Source: Macrophomina tecta (lineage: Eukaryota; Ascomycota; Dothideomycetes; Botryosphaeriales; Botryosphaeriaceae). From it: 64,000 nt of DNA. Of the stretch, positions 35,552 to 44,806 are shown piece after piece (positions within the stretch are counted from its first letter, which is position 1; every line of letters begins with the position of its first letter). The DNA is taken from NCBI GenBank assembly GCA_024180945.1, contig JAKSGN010000005.1, forward strand, positions 744,001 to 808,000, in the 5' to 3' direction. The position numbers and the translations under genes are program-made. The notes under the pieces are model-generated. The model did not search any database. It was given only the letters and a program-made list of their open reading frames with translations, and was not told the origin of the DNA.

Positions 35552-37144
35552 AGTATGATGACTGCAGGTGCCGGCATAGGGCGCGCTGAGGGGTATGGAG
35601 AAGAGGGCGGAGAAGCGTAGGCGGCGACAAACTACAATAAGGAGACTGTCAACGCTTGAGAGCAAAGTTGAGAGCCAGAAAATAATACCATCGGAATCAG
35701 TCAAATAGCAACTGCAGCTGCCATGTGATATTGACGCAGTGAGTGTCCTCCACGCTGGCTGAAATTAACTGTGCAGGCGACAAAGGAACGGATCTCCTTT
35801 CTGCCTGGTCCAATAATGTCCTGGCAATACTACCACAGTCATACCACGCGAGATTATCGCATGGAGCATCATAGATCAGTATAAACACAGTAGGAGTCTC
35901 ATGTCGTCGAACGCAAGATACAAATCCTGGTTGATAATGCTGAGTGTGGATAGATCCGGGTTGACTTAAGAAAACGCTGCGGACAAGCGGCAGGTTGGAA
36001 TGGACATGCAGTTTGTAACACCTTTGTCTTCTTTAGCCATTCGAATTCCAAATTATCCGGCCCGGAGTGGCCCAGCGGGCAACACGGGGCGTCCATGAGC
36101 CCAAAGCCGAGTATCCAGTGCGCGTAGCCGTGCCCCTGAAGATGAGGTACTCAAACCTGCAAAGCCGCAGTCAGCGTCGCCAATCCCACATCGCCATTTC
36201 GTGAGCAACTGCCTGATCATGGTGTTCTGTATCTTCCCGTTGGAATCGTCTCCAAAGACTTCGCTGATGATATTGGCCGACGCTGTCGGCTCAAGCCATC
36301 CCAGACAGAGCTACATGGTGCGCGCCTTGCATTAGCATTCTGTTGAACTGAAAAAGGCGTGACGCCACGCTCAGACTCCGGGCTGGCAGGCGTTTCCTAA
36401 ACCCACCACACTCTCCACAGACCCCTGCTCGAGTTCATCCACAACCGCATCCTTTTGTGGTCAGGTTACGAGAATTGGGAATGCCATCCGAAGGCTGGCT
36501 GTTTTACAACAGCCTAGGGGAACTGCATAAAAGGAGAGAGCTTGATCTTCTCGGCTGTGGATAGTTCTGGTAAGCTGTGTTCCATCCCTCCTCGAGGGTT
36601 GCTCGTCCTCACCCCCGGGGCATACTGAGACCTTTTCTTGAGTGACCGGTACGTCGCGCTTGTCCTTAGCTTTCCGTCTCCACTTCTTCTTCATGACCGT
36701 ACGTGGTGTGAGGTTCAACAGCATGGTCCTGTCTGGAGTAAAAATCCGACAAGTTTGTTAGAACTGTTGCTGCTGCGTTGGGTAGGAGTGAGCGGGAAGC
36801 AGAATATAGAACACGTTGGTCGTGGCCGCGAAGTTGCGGAAGGACGATCAGCCACGGGCTAGAGAGATCTTCTTGGCATCGACTACATTCGGGCTGACGC
36901 ACTATCGCGGGTTCCGTGGCACGTTTAGCTAACATAAAGAGTAGTGAATTGAAATGCACTTTTGTGTATTGAAATGCTTGACTAAGCGCGCGTAGGCCTC
37001 TTTACTATAAGAGGAGAAGGAAGCCCTGTACCAAGCTAAAGTATTTTCAACTCCGTAACTCAGTAATGAAAAATTTTCGAAGTGTTTCTTGCGCGCGTGC
37101 AGAGTTGAGCGAATAACTGTAAGGAGAGGAGGCAGCGGCTGGCC
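35552..37144. other. Intergenic, weak coding signs only
   Basis: About 1.6 kb. The minus strand has protein-like pieces at 35697-35960 (FILIYDAPCDNLAWYDCG) and 35899-36096, but the splice phases I can find do not join them. A Lys-rich 87-codon minus-strand frame at 36461-36724 starts with ATG (MKKKWRRKAKDKRDV inside) and could be a small gene. Nothing firmer is visible. Confidence 0.35.
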
Positions 37145-37786
37145 CTACTCCAACACTAAAGCGTTGGCAATCGCGCGGAAGTCGAGCCTCCACTCCAGCT
37201 CCAGCATATCCAGGAATTTCTTCTGCTCGGCCGCCTGGACAACGTCATCTGGCATAATCTCCCGCAGGCGAATACCCACCCCTCCGTCCATCCCAGCAGG
37301 TGATTCCAGCTTCACCTGCTCGACAACAGCATTTCCACCAACGTCGGCCTTGTGCCTGTACTTTTGGATGGTGATCTCGTCCGCAATTGCAACAGTGATG
37401 ACGATCTTCGTGAAACCTTTGCCATTCTCGATGTACCATTTGGCGATGTCCTCCAGCTCTTGGATCTTGTTGCCGCTGGCGACCTCGACAACCATGATCG
37501 GCGCCGCAAGGGAGCCGCGCGCACCGACGTAGTAGACGGCAATGTCAGGAATATGGCCTGTAGTAGCAACCTCTGCGTCGGACTGGCCGCGCTCGCACTC
37601 GGAGCGGTTCAGGTAGCGGATGGGGGCAAAGACTTTATTAAGGCGGCTGGCGAGGAGGTAGAAGCAGATGTCGGACTTCACTTCGATTGGCATCTCCATG
37701 CTGGGTAAGTGAAGAGCCTGTTGGGCGAGTATGGTGAAGATTGCGTCGCCGATGGCGGTATTGATGTTCGTGCGAAGCTGTGACAT
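37145..37786 (-). CDS. PD-(D/E)XK-nuclease-like family protein, 213 aa
   Basis: An intact single-exon frame from the ATG at 37786. The middle reads IPDIAVYYVG, then APIMVVEVASGNK, then EDIAKWYIENGKGFTK and IVITVAIAD. The order PD, a beta-strand with E-V, then a Lys, followed by an amphipathic helix, resembles the PD-(D/E)XK core as seen in Uma2-like nucleases. The next gene (38205-39371) shares the same block, so the two are paralogues. Whether it is an active nuclease cannot be told: the residue between E and K differs from the classic ExK. Location and partner are unknown. Codon use is ordinary for the window. Confidence 0.6.
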   Translation of the reverse strand: MSQLRTNINTAIGDAIFTILAQQALHLPSMEMPIEVKSDICFYLLASRLNKVFAPIRYLNRSECERGQSDAEVATTGHIPDIAVYYVGARGSLAAPIMVVEVASGNKIQELEDIAKWYIENGKGFTKIVITVAIADEITIQKYRHKADVGGNAVVEQVKLESPAGMDGGVGIRLREIMPDDVVQAAEQKKFLDMLELEWRLDFRAIANALVLE

Positions 37787-38204
37787 GATTGTTATATTGG
37801 CGCGTTAACGTTTCCTGAGAGTATCTAGCCAGCGTTGTAGGAGGGTGTGATTTACGGTGATGTTCAGTACCATGAAGTATTTATCTAATGCGGACGAGTG
37901 ACGGGCCGCATCAGGTGACAGGCTTATATTACTCAGAGCCACCTCTACCGCGTGAACTCATTGATTGCGGTTTTTATATACATTGGATCAGCCAAAAGAT
38001 CTCATAGTTCAGCCGGCAGGCACACTTGGTTACGTTCGCAGGACGTATCAGTTGCTCATCCGTGGATCAGAGTTTTTCCATTTCTAGCTTGCCCCGTTGG
38101 GAAGGCCGCCCAATGCCATATTGTAAGCGGTTGTTCATCTATCTACCAATCTAAAACTGGCATTGAACTCGCCCAAACCACTCGTTCGAGCCCCAGTGGG
38201 CACC
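37787..38204. other. Intergenic, no supported gene
   Basis: About 420 bases between two paralogous minus-strand genes, presumably the promoter of the 37.1 kb gene and the 3' flank of the 38.2 kb gene. Confidence 0.6.
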
Positions 38205-39371
38205 CTACATGCTCATATCCTGCCTCCAATCATCCTCGTCCTCGTCTTCGTCCTCCTCGTCGTTTTCTTCGCTCCCGTCGAGCTCGACATTACCCGTCTC
38301 CTCCCCCTCCTTGCCGTCCTCCCTTTCCTCGTTGTCCTCCCGCGTGGCCAGGTCGTCTTCGTCCGCCACCGTAGACCCCGCCAGGTCGTCGTCATCGTCA
38401 ACCTGACCGGACGCCCAGCCGACCCGCCGCGCCGTCTCCCAGGCAGTGGTCAAACGGGCCGCACTCAGCGTGACCGGGATCCTCATCATAGCCTCCATCT
38501 CGCCCTCCTCCATGTCGTCAACCGTGGGCAGCTTTGTCGGCATGAAGTCGCGTGCCCTCAGCACCAGGTCCTGCGCGCCGTGCCCGCGCCAGGGCACCTC
38601 GACCTCGGTGTGGAAGCACCTGCGGAATTCCCTCCCGTCGACCCGGGTCGGGAGGAACCGCAAGTACCTCCACACGGAGAAGGTGCCGCTGGACGCGTTG
38701 ATGGCCACAACGGTCCTCACGGCGCCGCGGCCGCCAGCCATGTAATGCCTCGCGATTTCGGGCATGCGGCGGAACTTGTGGTCGTTGCAGACCTCGATGA
38801 TGACGGCCGGCTGGTTGGCCAGGCGACGGCGCCTGCGGCCGCGTGGGTTGGTTAGTGCCATTCCCGGCAGCTTGAAGATGAAGTTGAGGTCGGGACGGTG
38901 CGTGCCCACGGTGGTCTCGGCCTCGGCGTCCCTCTCGCCGTTGTAGGCGTGAACGAAGTGGAAGATCCATGCGCCGTTGCTGGAACGGCCAATGACCCGC
39001 AGCGCCACGAAGAGGAGGTTCTGGATTGTGCGGGTGAAGTGGTTCTGTGCAGGTGAGGCCAGGCGTACGAAGAGCATATTGTCATGGGCCATTCGGTCGG
39101 TGCTGTGTGCGACATGTGTCAGTGTGAGGTAAAGCCGGGAGGGCTCCAGTGGGGCTTACCGGAGGAGTCTCATGAGGTCGAACAGGTCTTCCTGGCCTGA
39201 TTGGCGCAGGAAGGACCACAGCAGCTCGTGATCGGCGTCGCTGTAGCTGAATTCGCGCCAGGAGTTCATGTCACTCAGCCTGCGTTGCGGAGCTCCGATT
39301 TCGTAGAGAAGGATGACGATATCGCGGACGGTAGCTGGCAGGGCCATGAGTCTGTTGACGGCGGAAGACAT
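38205..39371 (-). CDS. PD-(D/E)XK-like family paralogue with acidic tail, two exons
   Basis: Exon 1 is 39371-39160, the intron 39159-39103 (57 bases, GTAAGC donor, CACTGACA branch, CGCACACAG acceptor, phase 2) and exon 2 39102-38205, giving 369 residues. Exon 1 encodes a helical region (MSSAVNRLMALPATVRD). The core in exon 2 has HRPDLNFIFKL, a basic loop (RGRRRRRL), QPAVIIEVCNDHK, PEIARHYMAGG and RTVVAINASS. It aligns position by position with the 37.1 kb gene around APIMVVEVASGNK. The last 80 residues are very acidic (Glu/Asp runs), unlike its paralogue. A nuclease-like fold is inferred; substrate and activity are unknown. Confidence 0.65.
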
Positions 39372-39965
39372 GTTGGGTGATGGAGGGAAGAGTGCGGTGG
39401 AGAGGGTTGTTGGTGGAAAGGTTGCAGAGAGACGTGCAGCGGTGGTTTTGATGACGCTCGCGCTCCCGTTGCTGCACCTGTGCGCAGTACTGCTCAATCA
39501 GGAAGCAACCTCGGTTCCATCGCCTCACCCAAGATATTTTGGGGCTTTTCACCTTCTGGATCAATGGTGCTATATACGGCCGTGGTCATAACTACAAGTG
39601 TCAGGCCTGCGTCACAGTATCTTGCCCACCAGAGCCATGCCTACGGAGCCGCTGATATCGGCGCTTGCTGTGGATAAAAATATGCTGCAGTGAGGCTCTG
39701 TCCAAGGCAAAACACAGCTGCGGGCATGCTGGCGATAATATCAGCCTTGCGCAGGATCAGCTGGAAAATACTTGGCATCGCGGAGGCCAAGAAGAAATTT
39801 TACCGATGATTGACTAGAGATATTGGAGAATTGCATCACTCCGTTTGCATACTTACGGCTCACGCTATCGCAAGGCCCCGTAATTGGAAGACATCCTCCT
39901 TCCGCTGGAGATGTGCTGAAAGGGAATGTGTGACGCTGCGAAGCATGCTGACCATCACACATCGC

Positions 39966-40680
39966 ATGTCCCAATCGTCCGGTTCCTTCGCTTCAGCCAC
40001 TTCTCACCAGTCCAGTCCCTCGAATTTGTCCGAATCTGCTTTTCTCCACCTCGCTCCAACTCAAGAAGCAGATATTTCACCAGATCCTGACCCTCTTGCC
40101 CCAGAGCTTGTAAAACTAGGTGACCTCAAAGCCCTTGGGAACCAAGCTAATTCCATCAAAAGCTGGATCGGCAGCACAAGCTTAATGCAAGTGTTGCTAC
40201 ATCTACCGCAGAACACCATTTACATCCTTGGCTCCCACTCTTGGACGCATTTCCCATCCCGCGTAGCGAACTTCTAGCGCCACCGGTGGAAGACTGCACG
40301 CATTTTCCCGTTGCTGACAGTAGCTTAATCCTCCCAGGGACCTATAGCGAAGACCCCAGCCTCCTGGTGCGCCTATCCTCATTGAGAAGCATGCCTTCTA
40401 CGAGCTTAACGCCGACCATCATGACGTTGTCATTCATGAGGTGCCGGATGGCAAGATGTGGTTTGTTGGCAAATTTCAACCCAGCATTTCTTGTCTGTTG
40501 TCTATGGTGGGCTTTCCAGCACATGCGCAAACGGGACGCCAAAACTCTAGAATGAAGTGCCCGCATGGGCTTTCCAAGCCTGCCTGCAACGTTATCCAAG
40601 CTGTCTGCGAGATACCTATCAGGGCTGCAATTATCCTGGCCAGATTAGCAGCAGTGTCGCCTAGCCCACAGTCGTGAGTG
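39966..40680 (+). pseudogene. Decayed gene, unrecognised
   Basis: From the ATG at 39966 (MSQSSGSFASATSH) the plus strand is protein-like to about 40190 (LVKLGDLKALGNQANSIKSW). The good reading then moves to a second frame (PWLPLLDAFPIPRSELLAP to TYSEDPSLLV, about 40225-40370). It moves again to a third (ILIEKHAFYELNADHHD, then VPDGKMWFVGKFQPS, about 40372-40490). No introns with matching phase connect these, so two frameshifts are the simpler reading. A real gene with unseen splicing remains possible. Confidence 0.4.
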
Positions 40681-41076
40681 TAGCAAGTAACCATGCCTCT
40701 TTCTCTCGTCCACGCTTATCTTTCAACTATGAGAAACCCGGCTGGCTTTCACATACTACATCGGGACGCGAGAGCTGACCGCATTTGTTCAAGATTGCAA
40801 TGTTCCGGCTTTCAACAAAGAGATGCGAGGCCTCATTTCCCCGTAGATATTGCCCATCGACGCCAAAGAATCAATGACAAAGAAAAACAACGAGACTTGA
40901 AATACCCCTACAAATTGCTTCTGTCCCAGCGGCGACCACGCGATTCTGCCTTTCGCAATTGCACATACTCCGCTCCCGCGGGAGACCTGGCTTCGCGACC
41001 AAGTCATCCCCTGATCCACAAAGAGCTCATATGCGCGCTCTCCGCCAGCACCTGGACCGCATATCGCGCCGCAACG

Positions 41077-41679
41077 ATGAAGCCGTCGAGCGGCGGCGGC
41101 GGCGGCGCTCGCACCCATGGGCGCCCCCCGTCGCCACGCCCCAGCAACGACCCCATCGAGCTTGCGCGCATGTATTGCTCGCGCACCTTCCGCCCGTTCC
41201 GCGTGAAGGATCCGTGGCGCTACGCGCAGGACGCTCACTACCTGATCGAGAGCCCCTGGCGGCCGGTGCGCGTCGAGCGGGATTTCTTCCATTTGCGCCT
41301 CTTGCCGCAAGGGCACGATCCACGGTTTGCAATGTGGTTGGGCATGAATGCGCCCATAAGGCAGTGGGTGGAGAGCTACAATCACGAGGTTTTCAGGGCG
41401 GGCCAGATCAAGTTCTGTTTGACGGCTGCGCTGTTCAAGGCGCTGCAGGAGAACTGGCGGATTGCGGGACACGACGATGACTTCCCGGAGGACTTGTTCT
41501 GGGCTATGGGCGAGTGGTGTGATGTGGCAGCATACCGTATCATGGAGGCAGTGTGCCAGAGTGTGCCGGTTGAGAGGCTGCCGGCGGACGCGGAGCCGCC
41601 ACCGGGACAGGCACCGGATGATGACGGGCCTGGGCCGGAATTCGGTAACTGGGCGAGGCCTTCATCGAGAGGGTTGTAG
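41077..41679 (+). CDS. Hypothetical protein, 200 aa
   Basis: The frame is open from 40693, but the coherent protein starts at the ATG at 41077 (MKPSS then a Gly run). A Gly/Pro-rich start leads to an ordered region of about 130 residues. This is rich in Trp, Phe and Arg (RMYCSRTFRPFRVKDPWR, AMWLGMNAPIRQWVESY, LFKALQENWRIAGHDDD, LFWAMGEWCDVAAY). The end is acidic and Pro-rich. No intron is needed and no domain is recognised. The surrounding long antisense frames (40789-41472) are shadows. Confidence 0.6.
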   Translation: MKPSSGGGGGARTHGRPPSPRPSNDPIELARMYCSRTFRPFRVKDPWRYAQDAHYLIESPWRPVRVERDFFHLRLLPQGHDPRFAMWLGMNAPIRQWVESYNHEVFRAGQIKFCLTAALFKALQENWRIAGHDDDFPEDLFWAMGEWCDVAAYRIMEAVCQSVPVERLPADAEPPPGQAPDDDGPGPEFGNWARPSSRGL

Positions 41680-42002
41680 TTAGTGTAAGTTAGACATTAG
41701 AGCTTTGATGAGCAATGCAGTCTTGACAACTCTGGCCAGAATGAAATTTCCACAGCGTGTCGCCGGCTACGGTTGTGAGTTCAGAATTCCGCCCGAGCAT
41801 TCACCTCTCATCCTTACACTGTTGCATCAGCGCTGTTTTTGTTAACAAGAATACATTGTTCAGAGTGAGCGATTGCAGCCGCCGTCCGAACGCTCAACTG
41901 AAGAGCATTGTACGCTTACGATGTGGCCATTAAAGATGATTATATCTACGCCGCGACCTACATTTTCTAGACGGACATCGGAACAATCACCTCACACGCA
42001 TT
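41680..42002. other. Intergenic, no supported gene
   Basis: About 320 bases between two plus-strand genes, presumably the 3' flank of one and the promoter of the next. Confidence 0.6.
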
Positions 42003-42701
42003 ATGGCTTCCTCTCATCAATCATTCACCGGACCCGTTTACGACAATGGAATTACTGGAGCCCCACACGTCATGCCTGCCCTTGAACGCCGAGCAACGTC
42101 GGCAAACATCATTTCTTGGCTAAGGAGGCGTGTAACATCTGAAGCCCAGGCGCCAGAAGAGCCGTATCACCCGAGTATACGGCGAACTGCGACTGTGATT
42201 CGGACAGAGGCGTTGAATATGGCTCCTGAGACCAGACTGGGCGCTCCTCAGGTCTGGGGCGCACGGCCCCTTAGCCGGAGCCAGTCTTACAACGAGACTA
42301 TCCAGCAGCAATTGTTGCAAGGTTTCGTCCATGGGGAAAGAGAGATCCCTGTTCACGTTCTCCTAATGGCTGATGACACTCGCGTTACAATTCGGCCCTC
42401 GATGTTTGACAGCTTGATGCTGCCCGAGAATCTTTACTGCTTTGACTGGTAGAGCTTTGTTGGGGCCATGAAGCGAAAGCTCTCCTACCTGGATGGCCGT
42501 GAGCTGACTTTTCGGCAACTCCGGGACTACCTTGGAGAAGAGATGACGCCTTACATGAGTAAAGCCAGGACGTTTGACGAGTGGCAACGCATGATGATTG
42601 TCAAAGACCATATATGCCAGCTCGTCATCGTGAACTGCGGCGATGTGGCTGAAGCTCGACCACGACCCTCGTTTATCAGGAGGATCACTGGGAATACATA
42701 G
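42003..42701 (+). pseudogene. Gene with one in-frame TAG, unrecognised
   Basis: The ATG at 42003 opens 149 clean codons to TAG at 42450-42452. The same frame then continues without a break for 82 codons to a second TAG at 42699-42701. Text across the first stop is continuous in style: PSMFDSLMLPENLYCFDW, then SFVGAMKRKLSYLDGREL and FRQLRDYLGEEMTPY. One C to T change from CAG would explain the stop. A GTAGAG at the stop could be a donor, but no acceptor gives a sensible intron. A shortened 149-residue protein could still be made. The end of the gene lies 3 bases before the outer transposon boundary. The family is not recognised. Confidence 0.55.
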
Positions 42702-42704
42702 GTA

Positions 42705-42745
42705 AGGTCTATCCCTGAGTCGCGGGACGCACGGTGTAGCGGGAC
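42705..42745 (+). repeat. Left terminal inverted repeat of the 7.9 kb unit
   Basis: 41 bases starting AGGTCTATCCC and containing TCGCGGGACGCACGGTGT. It matches the reverse complement of 50547-50587 at about 35 of 41 positions. Confidence 0.75.
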
Positions 42746-42840
42746 GATCTTGTGAAAAAGACATCTTAAAACCTTATTCTTTAGGTATATAGAGCTTTGA
42801 TTGATAAATAAATATTCTATGGCTATCTAACTCTAGGATC

Positions 42841-43105
42841 CTAGCTTTTCTTTGGGTTTTGCTTCGTGGTCGTCGTGCAATACGTCGATTCGTCGACGCC
42901 GTCAATCGGCAAATTATCAATCCACCCCTGTTTTTTCAGGACATGCAAGACCTCTCTTAAATTCGGATGTTTGAGAAGAGAGATCGATCATTAAAGAAAT
43001 TTTTCCGAGCCATCAAGTTCGATTTGACTAGAGGAAGATGTTTTCCGAGAGTTTCGCCGTCGGCTGATTGACCTTGAAATCCTTTGATGTTTTAGTGGTC
43101 CTTTG
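42841..43105 (-). pseudogene. Coding relic inside the transposon island
   Basis: Minus-strand protein-like pieces in changing frames: SKDFKVNQPTAKLSENIFL, then SNLMARKNFFNDRSLF, then HPNLREVLHVLKKQGW and NLPIDGVDEST, ending at a TAG at 42841. Each change needs a frameshift or a lost stop. It is clearly old coding DNA, perhaps a second transposon gene or captured host sequence. I do not recognise the product. Confidence 0.4.
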
Positions 43106-43208
43106 TGTGCGTTAGCGTGGCTGACAAAGCGCGGTATTGAATGGTACTCTTCTCTAGCCATCCGTCTATGGGGTAACCTCCCCCCCTGTATGGCGAAGGA
43201 CCCCTATA

Positions 43209-43686
43209 TGTTACAAACCTGACTTGGGGGATGGCGGCGCTTAAGAACGACAGGACAACAAGGCGGCCGGCAAGAAAGCCACCCCGCGTCAGCCTACGTT
43301 AGGTAAGCAATCACGTGACAGATGGCACGTGATGTCCCATGAGACCTCACGATGTCCCACACTGGGAAACCGTGGGATCTCATGGAATCCCATGGGACAA
43401 AGGGAGACGTCCCATGAGACCATACATGTATATAGAACCCACTAAAGGCCCTTGTGGCATTTCGTGTTCAACTTGATAGTTCAACTTGATAGTTACTTGT
43501 CTTGTTTGCAATCAGAATAGAGTGTCTATTCAATACTCTCTATTGCACTCGTGCTCTACTCTTTACTCAATCCCCGAGAACCAACCCTAGCCTCCGGCTT
43601 ATTCATATCCAACCCCTTTCGGCTAGTACGATCACTGTTTAAGCCACCAGGCGTTTAACACCTCGTTGCGATGTTGGATCGTGACA
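43209..43686 (+). mobile_element. Solo LTR of a retrotransposon
   Basis: 478 bases running from TGTTAC to GTGACA, the short inverted ends expected of an LTR. A TATA box lies at 43429-43434, a pyrimidine/CT-rich transcribed part follows, and there is a series of CCCATGGGAC-like palindromes at about 43330-43420. No retrotransposon genes flank it. The bases on either side (CTATA and GTCTG) do not form a target duplication, so it may be a recombinant or a rearranged copy. The start of a related LTR recurs at 47618. Confidence 0.6.
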
Positions 43687-44700
43687 GTCTGATATATTGT
43701 AATTTATTTCCACGCCAGTACATATATGGTTAGCGCTAGGGACAAATCTCATTGTGGGGACAAATCTCAAAAACGTGGGGAAATCTCATCAGCCTATGAA
43801 ATTTGCCGATATGAAATATTAAAATGGCAACCTTTACGCACGGACCCGGCGCTATTGAACTATTACCCTTGAGACCACAGTAGTGCGACATAAGAACTAC
43901 CTAGCGCGGCCGCAACGTTAAGCTTCCAGATAGATATAAGTAGCTCAGATTGATCGCAAGTATCCTGTTACTACTACGCTATAAAATCCCGTGATAATAG
44001 CTATTGTATGTAGCTCTACAGCATCATTTTTCTATGTAGCTGATTTGATGTTCGCGATCGCCACGCGCACGGACACGGTACCAGTGGTTTGTAAGCCACT
44101 GATTTGTAATCAGAACTGGAGTCGGACCGTTCACTATAAGCGCCAAGCGGCGTACGAACAAGGTAGGTTCCTATATATTCCATAATCGCAGCGTTCCCCT
44201 CTATCCAAGGCCACATTCATTCTATCTCATTGTTCCTCTGCAGCCTCGAAGATACGACAATTGCACCGCTTTGTTGTGCCCAAACTGTTGTCCAACGCCT
44301 ACAATGTCCGCGCTCCTTGCCAACAAACCTCTCCTCGGCCCCCTTGTCGGCCTTAACGCTTGGACTTTTGCTATGGAAGCCCTTCTATACAAACGCAGAA
44401 TCCCCGCGCTTTCAAAGTACGACGTCAGCTCAGGGTGGCAATCAATTCAATAATATTGACGGTCAATCAATATTGACCAATGTCTTGGCAATCAATCAAT
44501 CAACTGAGGTCTGTCATTTTCGTCAATCAATCAATTGCTCCGGGCCAGTTGATTGACGATATTGATTGACGGCTTACCTTGTATAGAAAGCAGCTTTGAT
44601 GATCATCTCGCTCTTGTGGCGCTCAAGCCACGTCAGGCTAGCCTTTTATCTGATACACTCTTGGCACACAACGTGTCGGGCACATTCTCTTGGCAGCTAG

Positions 44701-44708
44701 TATATAAA
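44701..44708 (+). promoter_or_regulatory. TATA box of the hAT transposase gene
   Basis: TATATAAA about 100 bases before the transposase ATG, after the left sub-terminal repeats. Confidence 0.5.
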
Positions 44709-44806
44709 CGCTCTCTCAGAATGGCTAGAAGGGACAGCTGAATCTGCTCTTTCAGATCCGTTCTACATTTTCTCAGCAGCTCAGCAGCAACTCTCCCACT
44801 ATCAAG

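Noticed and set aside
44099..44113. tRNA anticodon-arm-like hairpin resembling a Thr tRNA
   Set aside because: No T-arm or acceptor pairing; at most a tRNA fragment.
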